From Rhodamnia argentea (taxonomy: Eukaryota; Streptophyta; Magnoliopsida; Myrtales; Myrtaceae): a stretch of DNA of 64,000 bases. Every line of letters begins with the position of its first letter. Position 1 is the first letter of the stretch. The notes under the pieces are model-generated. The model made no database searches, was not told the origin of the DNA, and saw only the letters and a list, made by a program, of their open reading frames with translations. Positions 22,437 to 35,000 of the stretch are shown here, one piece after another. Location: assembly GCF_020921035.1 (NCBI RefSeq), contig NC_063156.1:372001-436000 (forward strand), read 5' to 3'. The position numbers and the translations under genes are program-made.

Positions 22437-22872
22437 CTACTCTACGTTCAAGAATTACCTTTCAACTTTATTATTGTTCAGTATAGATGTTATTTAAGAA
22501 CGTTCATTTCGACTCTAGAAGAAGTTATTAAATCATGCATTTTGCTGGATATATAACGTAAGTTTTCCTCCATTTGATACTTCACACATTCAAGAGATAA
22601 TATAATTTTCTTGTCTTTGTCCGGTTTTCGCATGAATATGGGTGTTTAGTATGTGTTAGGTCACCGAAATTATTTATGAAGTTTATGCATGACTCCAATA
22701 TGAATGTTGTCTTCTACACATTGTTGTAGTTTTAACTGCGCTTCTATTGAAAAGTCTCGTTACTAACACGATTTTCCTAGGTCTCCCAACGTAACATCAA
22801 CACACTACTGGATCATTTTTTCCATGTCGTAAATTCCTTGGTCTTGGACATCTTTTGCGTAGATGTCAACAT
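22437..22872. other. Segment of about 430 bp present only in duplication copy 2
   Basis: Copy 1 joins 'cgcattccag' directly to 'aagcatgtgttccgg' (about 10770). Copy 2 has about 430 bp between these anchors. I see no terminal repeats or clean target duplication, so a deletion in copy 1 is as likely as an insertion here. It contains no gene. Confidence 0.7.
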
Positions 22873-23036
22873 AAAGCATGTGTTCCGGCGGACCGGTTTA
22901 CTTCGTGGCCGGCCAGATTTCTCCGCTCATGATGTCTATAAATTGAAGGGCATTTCTTCGGTCTTAGGCATAAGCCTCGTACGACTCGAGAGCCCAAGAA
23001 AAGAAAAGGTAAGAGAGAGCAGATAGAGCATCAAGG

Positions 23037-23363
23037 ATGAGATCAGTGTCACGAGTGACGATGATGCTGGTGGTGGTTGTGACGACAGTCGCGACCATGA
23101 GCATCGAGTCAGTGAGCGGCCAGCCGAGCCCGGGCCAGTGCAGGGAAGAGAGGAAGCAATTGGAGACTAACTGCTGGCCGGTGAGGTTCGGGAGACAGCC
23201 CTCTCCCCAGTGTTGCGCGAACGTGAGGGCAACCCATCTCGAGTGCGTGTGCCCCTATGTCACCCCCAAACTCGCTGCCCTTCTCGGTGTTGATCGCACC
23301 ATCAAGCAGGTCGAGGGCTGTGGAAGGCCCGTCCCTCACAACTTAAAATGTGGAAGTACGTCG

Positions 23364-23405
<42 letters not shown>

Positions 23406-23573
23406 GTGTGTGTCTACCAACCGGCCGGAAGCTCAATGATGATCAGTTCATCTCCATCCCCTTTTTTGTTTCCATTACTGTAGTTTTATCGTCGAAACTG
23501 AAGCTTTAGAACCTGCTGATGACTTGACTCTGAACGTGTCAATTTACTGGGTGCAGGTGTCACCACCCCTTGA
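23037..23573 (+). CDS. 8-cysteine non-specific lipid transfer protein-like, copy 2, 2 exons
   Basis: Exons 23037-23355 and 23557-23573 encode 111 residues with the same signal peptide length and all eight cysteines (35, 46, 59, 60, 70, 72, 95, 105). TATA box at 22937 and 3' flank match copy 1. Nine substitutions separate the pair; several are non-conservative (for example R47W, L48P, M50R) and sit in the loop between the second cysteine and the CC pair, away from the cysteine scaffold. Both copies look functional as secreted lipid-binding proteins, and the changed loop may alter ligand preference; that is inference. The intron again starts with a CT run. Confidence 0.85.
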
Positions 23574-24849
23574 GCAAGGATCGATCCCGCAAGCGGTTGC
23601 GCTATAGCTACTACAATAAAGGGTTTACTTGAATAAGAGATTATACTCAAGCGCGACGGATTTCGCTGGAGACACTCTGATGTAATGTAGCTATGGCCTG
23701 GATCAATAAAACTATCACGTCTCTCTTGTATTAGCCAATCTTCCCTTTTCTTTTCTTTCCGAAATCTATTATGAAATGTCGTCCGGTGTTAAAGATTTCG
23801 AGAGAGGTGTCGTCTCGTAATTACGCTTGCCCTTGAAAATTATTCTGAATCCGTTCCGCTTGATGCATGAGACCTATAATCTTGGACCAGTTGATATCGG
23901 CCACTTAATTTCATGAGAATTTTGCATTGTTCATCAAGTTTTGACCAATTTCAAGCAATAGCAAGTTGTCAGGAAAATGCTCACCCAAGATGCCAAAATG
24001 AGCTAGGCCCGTCATTTTTACGAGTTAAAAAGAAACGAAATACAACAAAGGTGCTTACAAAATTGTAACTTCACAAATTTTGTACTTCTCAAAACTTTTC
24101 AAACCATCACGCAATATCTTATGACAGATATATGCCACTTATTTTGACCCGTCACGCTACTTTTGCTTAAATGTAGAAAATCGCTATTGAAGGCAAATTA
24201 CCCCCACGTGAATTGACAACAAGGTTAATACACTGTCCCAACAATATAACTGTTATATATGTATAGACGAAAACTATGCTGTACAAATTTTTGGTAGATT
24301 TGTTACGTACAAGAACATTGCTTTCATGTTTAAAACACGCCTCCTTGATTTGTTTGTCATTATAGACATATTTTGAGCCCCCAATAAGAATAACTCCAGC
24401 TAGATCCGTACATGTGGGTCCATGACGGATCTGGTCTATAAGTGAATGAATGTGGCCTGCGAGTCTTCCACAAGTCCACACTATAGTGTATAATGGGACC
24501 CTCGACGTTGACTTTAGCTTTTGACTGACCAAAAACGTAAGTGACTTAGGATGACATGTTCGGCTGATTTCCATGAAATTAGTGAGAAAATCACAGCAAA
24601 AGCATAGATTGGTGGTGCTGACTGATGAATGATGATGGTGGTGGTGCTTGTTGTTGCAACAATTTTGGGATAATTATTTTTTTTATGACATTCGTGCAAC
24701 TTCATTATGTTGGCCTAAGTATCTTCTCTTTTGTCTTTGACAAATACTATCGGTTGACTCGGAAAAATTCTCCTGGCGCATAATTTGAGCCCGCCGCCAG
24801 GCTAAGTCGATGTTGACCAGATTCATGGAGAACGATGAGAAAATATTCT

Positions 24850-25079
24850 ATATAAGCACTCAGCATCGCTTGATCCTAATTACGGAGTTATTCGCCATCA
24901 ACCAACTCGAGGATTGAATAGAATAATCCGAAAGTTGGAATATGATGGTGGCGATAGCTGTGCTTTGGTTGGTGATATGGGGTGTTTGGGATGTCGTTGC
25001 GGTGACTCTGAGAGGTGCAAGGTGGAGAGAAAGGTATCAAGGAGGTGTGCTCGTGCCGACCGTCACTCCTTGTTGGAAA
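24850..25079 (+). pseudogene. Broken third LTP gene, copy 2
   Basis: Duplicate of the relict at 13112-13380. 'tatataag' near 24850 and the leader MMVAIAVLWLVIWGVW (ATG 24942) are kept, but the cysteine-block remnant is shorter: the stretch matching VCVCP is missing. More decayed than its sister. Confidence 0.65.
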
Positions 25080-25530
25080 ATTATCGAAAAAAATCCTAAA
25101 TTTATTGCATTTATGCCAATTTAATCTTGAATATTTTAATTTGCTCAATTTAATAGTAAATCTTTTGACAATTTGTCAATGCAATTCATTTAGCCGATTT
25201 TGACCGGATATTGATGAAGAGAACGCTAGCCATTTTACGTGACATGATTGACGCTCACATGAAAAATTCTTATTTTTTTAATTTCCTTTCCTTTCTTTTT
25301 TTTTTTTTCTTTTTATTTTTAAGGGCCGGCATTTGCGAGCTACGGGATGAGAGCAACAAGTTCTTGCCAACAGCTAATGAAGTTAGGATGGCTTGTGACC
25401 CTCGCTCAGATTTGGGTGAGGGCTCGCAACCCCGACTCAAAGTTGGGTGAGGGTTGCGACTCTCTCTGTGGTTGGTGAGGACTTGTGGGTGAGGGCTCGC
25501 CGGGCCTTGACCAATGGCCGGCGGGAACAA
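25080..25530. repeat. Dispersed repeat copy, duplicate of 13381-13830
   Basis: Same AT-rich plus 'gtgagggctcgc' arrangement as copy 1, carried along by the segmental duplication. Confidence 0.6.
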
Positions 25531-26000
25531 TAAAAAGGAAACAAAATTATTTTTTCAAAAAATTCAAAAATTTTCCATGTCATCGTCAGGTGGCTATATA
25601 GAGTGGCCGGCGTTCAAGTCATCAATATCCCGTCAAAATTGGCCGCATAGACTACAATGGAAATTGTCAAATAGTGATTGGTCTAGCCCTTCAAGTTGTG
25701 CTTATAATCTGATATAAATCATCCGCTCTCGGTCACTTTTTTCCTATTATAGATTTATGGAGGAAGATGGGCCGGCCTTTTTGTCACAACAGAGAAGAAA
25801 AAAAAAAATTAAAGCAATTTTGCATTTTGCCAAAAAGACCCAGCATTTAAAAAGTTTTTGAAATTCGGCAGCAGAGGGGGGAAAGTCCAGCTCCGGTCTC
25901 CAGCAGTTGCAGATGCTCGAAGTCGAAGCCTTCACCTCCGCGCTTAGGCTTGTGCTGCGACTGCGTAAGCGTCTTTTTCGCTCCCGAAAACCTCGAAGAG

Positions 26001-29000
26001 ATGTCGAGCGACAACGCCGACGCCTCGTCTCAAGAACAAATCACGGAGGCACAAATGGCTCGAATCTCCCAAAAGTTCCGAGCTGCCAAGGCCCTGCTCG
26101 CTCGCAAGCGCCCTTCCCTCTCTCCCTCCTTCCCCGATCCTCTCCGCCGCAGGTACGGTCGATCTCCATATGTCACTCGCTTCGCTCCTCTTCCACCTTC
26201 TTCTCTTGCCGATGCTTGGGTTTTATGCAATCGATTCCTTTTGGTGCTCAGTGATTGTATGCATTCGGTCGTGTCGAACTCAGGCTTGAAAATGCGATTA
26301 CGCGTTCCCCACTATCGAGCATCCGAAGAGTTCCTCTTTCGGAGATCTCGACGAACACACCGTTGTCGAAGGGATTTGAGCCACTAGATAGCGGTCTAAG
26401 TGAGGTTAAGTCAGTCGACGAGATTCGAGAGGCGAGGATTAGTGGACGGGACGGATGCGAATTGGACTCTTTTAGGACTCCGGTGAAACAAGCTGAATGC
26501 TGCAGCGTTGGGGATTCATTTTCAAATTGTAGCATTCTAGACGATGCTTTTGACGATGTCCTCTTGGAAGAGCTTGATGCATTGTCAGAGGGCAAATCTT
26601 CGGCATGCGGGTCAGGAGGTCACGGTGGCCTCGTTCAAGGGGACTCGTCAGCTCAAGTAAGCTGCCCTGCTGATCTTGACACCGGTGCCGCTTTTGTTGC
26701 TGTTGACGACTACACTGGGAGTGGTAACCAAGGAAGTCCTAATGATGATGACTTTAGGGTTGTAAAGAGCACGAGCATGCCTGAAGGGTACTCAAAATAC
26801 TTGGATTCTCTAAATGAAAGGCAACAAGAAGCGGCTTGCACTGATATCTCAGTTCCTTTGATGATTGTTGCTGGTCCAGGCAGTGGAAAGGTCTTCTTCT
26901 CTCTTGTCATTTGTTTCTTCCACTCGTCCCAAAAATGATTTACCATTTCTTCCGCAGCAACGGTGACTCCCTTTCTTTCTCATTTCAGACTTCAACAATG
27001 GTTGGGCGCATTTTGACATTACTTAATCAGGTACTTCCTACTGCATCCTTGGATTGTTCGTCTTTGGCATAAAACAACAAGCTAGCTCTTCTACTTTCTA
27101 TTTGACCTTTTCTTTTGGTCCTTTTTATGTTCCAATTAGCAAGTCCTATGTGATTTTTTTTTTTTTGGTAAAGAAGTCCTATGTGATTTTTTGCTTCAAT
27201 TAAAATTGAAACAGTTCATATCTCCAAGTTCGTGGAATGTCTCACATCTCAATTAAGTATTCTTTCTCAACTGATACTTTTTCCAGGGTCTTGATCCTTC
27301 AAACATTCTAGCAATGACTTTCACTACTGCAGCTGCTTCTGAAATGAGAGACAGAATTGGAGCTATTGCTGGGAAGGAAGCAGTTAAAGACCTTACAATC
27401 AGCACATTCCATTCATTTTCTTTGCAACTCTGCCGTAGTCATGCTGAAAAGTACACTTCTTTTATTTTACCTTTTTCATTCCAAGATCTATACCTTTAAA
27501 GAGAACATACTTTTTGCCTCTGGGTTTGTGTATGAAAGCAGTATATTGGTTGCATGTTCTGTAGTCCCAATATTGGTTTTTAAATCTCCTCCCAGCATTC
27601 ACCGGAGCTTCCCATGTTTCACAAATATATGATTCACTTCCAATTTTCATCTTTCTTTCAGGATCATCTTTGTTCCAATGTTGACATCTCTTTCGCAAAA
27701 TTCTTATCCTAATTATTTCCCTCTCATAATGAAGTATTGACTTATTTAAAGTTTGATTTGATTGTTATATAGGATAGCACGTACAACAGAGTTTCAGATA
27801 TTTGGCCATGGACAACAGAGAAAAGCAGTAATTGAGGCCATAAGATTGTTAGAACAAGAAAATAACAAACACAATAATGATGTGGGTGACCTTTTTGAAG
27901 ATCCCAATGGCTTGACATCTCCTCAGCATTTCAAGGATAGATCAAAGAAGTGGCAGAAGTTTGTTACTCAGGTCAGTGGCCAGCTATGCAGCATTTTGCT
28001 TGAAGTTTAAAAATCATTCTCAGATTCTCAGTTTTGGGCTACAGTAAAATTTATCTTCATATAAGAAAGAAATATCATCTCTCAGTTGATGTCATCTCCT
28101 AGATTTCGCAGATATTCATGCCATGTGATTTGGTTAAAGGTGAAAGGTGCAGATAAAGCATAGGGAAGGGGAACGCTTTTTCACAAGCACAATTTTGGCA
28201 CTCCTAAAACTACTCTTTTTTGGGAAAATTTATTGCTTTTCCAGTGAAAAAAGTACGGGGGCACTGTACATGTCAAGGCACTTGTGCTCTCTCTTTCAGG
28301 CTAAAGTTTTTGGAGGGAGAGAGTGAGAATAGGCCACTTTCTATGTCATGGCACCGTTTTCTCTTTGAGGCTAAAGCTTCTCTTCTCTTTGGTTGTGGGG
28401 GGGGGTGAGAGGGAGGGAGTATGGTTCATGAAGGGTCCATGGCACTTCAAATCATTCATCTTATTTTGTTTGGATTATGTGTATCTTACGGACTATAAAT
28501 GACTCCTAGGTTTGTGTTTGAGTTGGTTTCTAGTACCTTTTCACCTTTCAACGAGCAACAAAGTCCAAGCAAGTACATGTTTGTGGCTTCTTGAATCTAC
28601 TTGTTTTTGTTTGGATATCATCTGTTTGACCTGGGAAAAAGTATAAAGGTACTTTTTCAAAACATTAGGCTCTCTCTTTCAGGCTAAAGCTTCCGGAAAA
28701 ACACCTCGAGATTGCAGTAAGCCGGGCAATGATACTGGAGTAAGCTGATTCTCTTTTAGATATATCTTCAGCTTAAATATTAAAGTTCGCTCCTTTACTT
28801 TCTTTTGTTATTCTGCTGTTGAGTTCTTGTTTTGACCTTAATTAGGCTGCAATTCTTCACAACTACAATGATATATTGAGATCTTGTAATGCTTTGGATT
28901 ACCATGACCTAATTAGCTGTTCCGTGAAGTTGCTCACTGATTTTCCAGAAGGTCAGTACTTCCTATATATGAAGTCCTCAAATTAGTAACTATTGTTCAA

Positions 29001-32000
29001 GTCTAGTTAACATCTATCAATGTCCAATTTCAAGTGCTCAAGGAATGTCAGGATATGTATAAGGCCATCATAATAGACGAGTTCCAAGATACGAGTGCCA
29101 TGCAGTATAATCTCTTGCGGATTCTTGCATCTCATAACCGCATAACTATTGTTGGAGATGATGATCAAGTATGTCCACGCGTTTTTGGTTTCCACATCTT
29201 GACCATTTTTGGCAAGTCACTGCAAAACATTTATGTCTTTACATTTTTTGGAGTTAAACCCCGTACTCGTGCTGCAGTCAATATTCAGTTTTAGTGGAGC
29301 GAATATATCTGGTTTCGATTCTTTTCGTGAAGATTTTCCAATGCATAAAGAGGTCAGCTTCCCTAATCTGCTTTTTCTATGATCCCTTCCCTATCTCTGT
29401 CTTAAAATAGCAGAGCTTGTATTTCATACTAGACTTGACATAGCCTTTATGGTGCAGATTAGATTAGTCAAAAACTATCGTTCCACAAGGTGTATTGTCG
29501 AGGCTGCATCATCACTTATTAAAAATAATGTGAAGAGGCGCCAATTTAAGAATGTTCTCACTGACAATTCCACAGGATCTAAGGTGTCTATTGTCGCTTT
29601 CCTATTGGTAGAAGAATAATTTGGGGCACAAGCAATAAATTTATACTGAATTGATTAAAATATGTAGATTACTGTCAAAGAATGTCGCAATGAGGATGCG
29701 CAGTGTACATTTGTTATTGACAAGATTCTGGAAGCCATGTCTGGTGGTTCCACTGCTAATTGCTCTTATGGAGATATTGCTATCCTTTACCGTAGGCAGG
29801 TCAAGCTTCATTGTTCTTCTATTTTATATAGATGGAAAGAGCCATTTAGCGACTATTTGTTCTGATGATCCTGGTTCTGTAGGTCTCTGGGAAACCATTC
29901 CAAAGTGCCTTTCGAGAAAGAAAAATTCCTTTCAACTTGCATGGTGTGGCCTTTTACAGAAAAAAGGTTCCCCCCCTCAATTCTTCTGGATCGCCATACT
30001 CTCAAGGCTCTGTCATATCCTTATCTTAAATTTCAGTATTAAGTCTCTAACATACGTGGAAACTTAGAACAATTTTCTGTTAATAACAGAGTTAATCTAT
30101 TATTTTGCTGATATTTCCATTGGAGTATGCACGAACTAGTTTTTTTGTAGCCCTTCTTTTCTTCCAAAGCCACTTATTTCTCAAATCTTCTGTGCTGCAT
30201 TCCCAAGCCCATATATATGATTGCTATGCTTGCCCTTATGATAAAAACTGGTGCAATTTATCAACCGGAGTATGTCTCAGAAGCTACCGAGTTTGTGTGC
30301 ATGGACTTCATTTTTGCTTATGACTATATAGGGATCTCTTTATGTAGCAGTCTGCTAGCTGGTTAAGATGTCTCATATGAGCGAACAACTTGTTGAATTG
30401 TCTTTCCTGTTTTACCGCATAGTTATGTTTCATAACAGTTCTTTCATAATACGGTGAAGTTTCCAGTGAAAATGGATTTGAAGTTCCTAATGACTTTTTA
30501 ACTAAATTTGAGCTCTTGTAAAGGACCAAAATGTTGTTTTGACATAACCAAACTTATTTGTAAAGTCTTTACACACAACTCCTTCTCTAATATTGAAATA
30601 GTTGATCTAATTCGCTGGCAAACTGCAGAATTTCATACAAGAATTATGCTTGTTTGTTGACTGAAACCTTCTTCTGCCATAGGTAGTTAGAGCCATAATT
30701 GCTATGCTGAAGTCAGCAGTGCCTGGCTGTGATGATGGTCCATATCGACAAGTCTTGAAGGTTTTGCTTCCTTTTGAGAAAGAGGAAAAGAAGAGGGTAT
30801 GAGTCTTCGAGTGATGGCTGGTTCAATTTATTAGGGCATGCAAGATATTCATGCATGCCTTTTAATTTTTCCAACAAGTGTTGAACTCGTTTTCTCTCTC
30901 TCTCTCTCTGACAGGTAATTAACCATATAGATAAGATATCAACTGTGAGGAAGTGCAGCTTCATGTCCGTTGCCTCTGACATCTTCAGTGCAAAAATTTC
31001 TGGAACATTTAAGAGGTTTATTTTCTCGACTCTAAACACAATATCATGTGATGAGAACAAGAATTTCTTCTTCTTTTTCCTTGAATTACACATCATTTGT
31101 TTACTGTCTGGCAGTATATATAACGACTGTTTTCCCGGCTTTCCTCTTTGATTTTGTTAATTCAGATGTCTATTCTCAAATAGGATTACTTGGTTTTGCA
31201 GCCATGGGATTTGTGAAGCAACCTAGCAGCCCGTTTGATTGCAGTAATGCTATAAGCATGAAATGTATCATGCTTATATGCTGTAAAGTTATAGGGATGG
31301 AACAGTTATTATGCTTTTAGTTTAAGTGATGTGATACCTATTACATTGTTTGATTTCATGAATGTCATTTGTAATAGGGGAGAATAGCATAAGATTTCCC
31401 GTTGAATGACATAGGTACAGATATAAAAACATTGTTTATTAACCCACAATTGACATATGCCCCTATGTGTAACAGCCAGCAGGTATACATGTATTAGGTT
31501 TAACTAGATACTGAAGGGTGTTCTATCATTTGATTCTTTGTCATGGCACTTATTATTAAAGAGTGCAGTAGGAGACTCATGATGATGTAAAAGTTGGGAT
31601 GCTAGGATGTTAAATTGGCCCAATGTATGTTGTCGGTAGCATTTCATTCATATAGCTACCTGAGTTTGTGAACTGCCTCGTGGATCTTATCTCGTGCTAT
31701 TATCTTGCTATTCTGTTCTTTTGACATCTTATTAAGGATCTGATCGGTACTTTTTACAGGAGTCAACTTACGCAAGGACGCAAGGTGTTGTCAACTCTGG
31801 AGATGATATCTAGACTGGTTTGCAGGGTAAATTGCTATTTCTAAGTTCCTCGACCTCTTGTCAGTATGAATAGAGGTTATAGTTGCTTTGAATCGTCTGA
31901 TACCTTCGAGGGAAAATATTATTTCTGAAAATCAGCATTGCAAACCTCTCTTTCTTTGAATTTTACTTTGGTTAAATGAGAATACCAGGCAGTTTTCTTG

Positions 32001-35000
32001 CTTTGGGGCAAAACTTAACTTTTATGTTTCCAAATATGGGTGTTATTCTTTTTTAGCATGGACTTTATAATCTTCTCTGTGAATGTTTTAATTCAAGTAG
32101 GGGTGTTGTTTCCAAACATGGGTAGTTATCTGTGAATGTTTCTTTTTTAGCATGGACTTTATATTCATTCAGAATAGATCTTCGTTATTGTAGTCTTTTT
32201 TCATTGCAGGAGCAATCGATTTCCACTGTGATTGCTTCAGTGGCAAATATGATTCCACAGGTCCGTCTGCATTGCCATTTTAGAATTAATAAATGTATTT
32301 TTTAGTTCTTCAGAACTTCAGGTACAACACAGTCATCATCGCGCACGCACTCGGGCTTGCACAGCCACCATTCCTTTTTCAGTCCACCAGTTGTAGATCA
32401 TGGTGCTGGTCTTTGGTTAATTACAATGACTTCCATCAACCTTAACATGAAGGGGAATGAAACTGTCCCTTCTCTCATATAAAATAAGTCATGAAGATCT
32501 TTAATCAGTTGGTTCAAATAGTATTTCACAAACATTTATCATTTCAGATCATATCCAAAGCAATTTCTATGTTTCTTGCAATAGCTATAGAGGTCTCCAA
32601 TAAATTTGCTAATTGCTTCTCGGATTATGTTTTAGTAATTGTTGTATGATTTTCTCCCATAGAAGTACCTCCTTGAGCAACGAGCAGTTCTAGATGTGGA
32701 TGGAGGAAAGCTGCTGAATGAAGACAATGACCTTAGATCTGTAAGCTTTTTGTCCTTGAGAACCATAATGCAGAATCTTAATCACCTAGTCAGCCACATT
32801 TGTCCATAATGATGTATATTTATCTTTTAGAAACCAAAACGGCATAATTACTGACAGTCCTAGGTGCTTTCTGTCAAAGGTACTGTAGTGTTACCTATAC
32901 GGAATAATCACCTTGACAATTTCATCATCATGTTATGTCAGCCATGTTGATAGAGAAAAATTATACATGAATGTTAGCTCGAGTGTGTTCGATGTATTTA
33001 GAGTCCAATTTGGATGGGGTTCCTCTTCTCTGCAGGTTCTTCAGTACCTACTGGATGATGTCTCAAGCTTCTTATCAACTCGTGCACTTGCTGTAGAAGG
33101 CAATACACACGCAAAGGAAGAAGTAGGAGGCTGTGGCAACGTGCTCAAAGCTTTTCTTGATCATTTATGTGAGAGAGAAGGCAAAAATTTTCGCACTCGG
33201 AGACATGACAATGAAAATTCCATAACATTGACCACAATTCATCAGGTACTTTTCTCAGACATAATAAGTAATCACTAGACTGAAGGAAAAGTTTGTTCTT
33301 ACTGGTTTTGTTTATTGTGCATTCCGGTCTTTCTGGTATGAAACTTCTTATGCTTTCTTTCACTTGCAGTCAAAAGGCTTAGAGTGGGACATTGTTTTCA
33401 TAGTGAAGGTACTTTTTAAGCAGTGTGCCATATTTACTTTACCTAGTCTTTTAAGCTACTGGCCACTTGATATGCCTTTCCTTACTCGATTTCTCATTTC
33501 CTCTACTATATATCGTGATGGTTACTTCTCACCGTGTCAAACTTCCATAGCCTTATTTGTTGTCACTTGTATAACTTTGAGACTTTCAATTTTGGAATTA
33601 TCTGGGTCCACTTTAAGTTATTCTTTAATTATTTTGATTAAATTAAGGAGAAAACACTCTAGATAATGTTATTTATGGGCATTTTATTTCAATTCATACA
33701 TGTAATGTTCGTTCTGCACAAGTATGTTTAAATTGGTGATTGATGTGGCAGAATTTTATGAATGAGTGGGAGAATGTATTGACATCATGCTCTCTGTGTA
33801 TGTTAGATTATCTGTAGTGCTATTTCTCAAGTTTAAGTTACCATCTTATGTGCTATCTTTTTGTTACATAGCTTGAAAAAAAAAACATGCGTTCTGTTCC
33901 TTTATTCAGTACAATGTTTGGGAGTGGCTTCACCAAATTTAGCACTTGCTATTTGCTAATTTGTTTCAGGAATACACTGCATCTATATTCATGCTAAGCT
34001 CCTCCATTGAAGATACTTGGAAATAACAAGAAGCATTGTTAAATAAATGATTAGTTAAATCAGTATGTGAAAGACATACTAGAGAATTGTCTTGATAGTA
34101 AAAACAAGTCACTGGTTTGCATTGGCAGTCCACCGGTAGATGCTGATAAGCACTAGTGATGTGAACGACTCAGCATTGTATCATTGATTATTAACAACAC
34201 AAAGCTGTCTGTTGGATTTGTTTCTTTATCCAAGAAGAGGTCTTCATAAGCAAAAATATGTGAAACTTTGATATCTTCCAATTGTTGCTATAGGCAAATG
34301 AATCTGAGATCCCACTGTTGCATGAATTTGACGGTGCTACTTCGGAGATTGGGACTTCGGTGGAGGTTAGCTAGGTGCATAAATTCTTTAAGAGCCATGA
34401 CCAGCTCCTGAGGAGTATGTACAACTGGCGTGATACTTTTTTTCAATCTTAGGAGGAAAGGCGCCTCTTATATGTGGCAATGACTCGAGCCCGACAGAAA
34501 CTTTTCATTTTGTATGTTATGATGGACTCTAGTTGGCAGGTTTGGCCTATATCAAACTTTATAGTCATTATATTTCTTCGTCAAGTTAGTTATATAATCC
34601 TTTACTCTCCTTTTCAGATGTTGCAACCGTCACGTTTTCTAAGAGAACTCCCGGTTCATCTTCTAGATGTTCAAGTAAGTACCAAAGCGCCACTTAACTA
34701 TACCTTTTCAATTCCTTTTTCAGGTCAGATCATTCTTGTTGCCTGAGGTGATCGAGCATACACTTTATAGCCTTCTCAACAGTGTTGTGAGTTGGATTCA
34801 GGTTGAAACACCAGGGGGACAATTTTTTGTCTTTGTTTTGAAAATGGCACCTGGGAAAGAGATATGTAGCCCAAATAGATAAAATGAAATCGATGAAGGA
34901 CACCATAGTTATTTTGCGGGGGCAGGGGGATGGATTTATGAACTTGCTGATATTAAGTAATTTGAGGAACGCTTTTCTTTGATGAATCATTCTGGAGAAT

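Larger units (their letters stand above)
21510..27678. repeat. Segmental duplication, copy 2
   Basis: Colinear with 9865-15944. This copy continues past 27678 into the complete helicase gene, so it retains the original right flank. It also retains internal Copia sequence to the left of its LTR. Confidence 0.95.
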
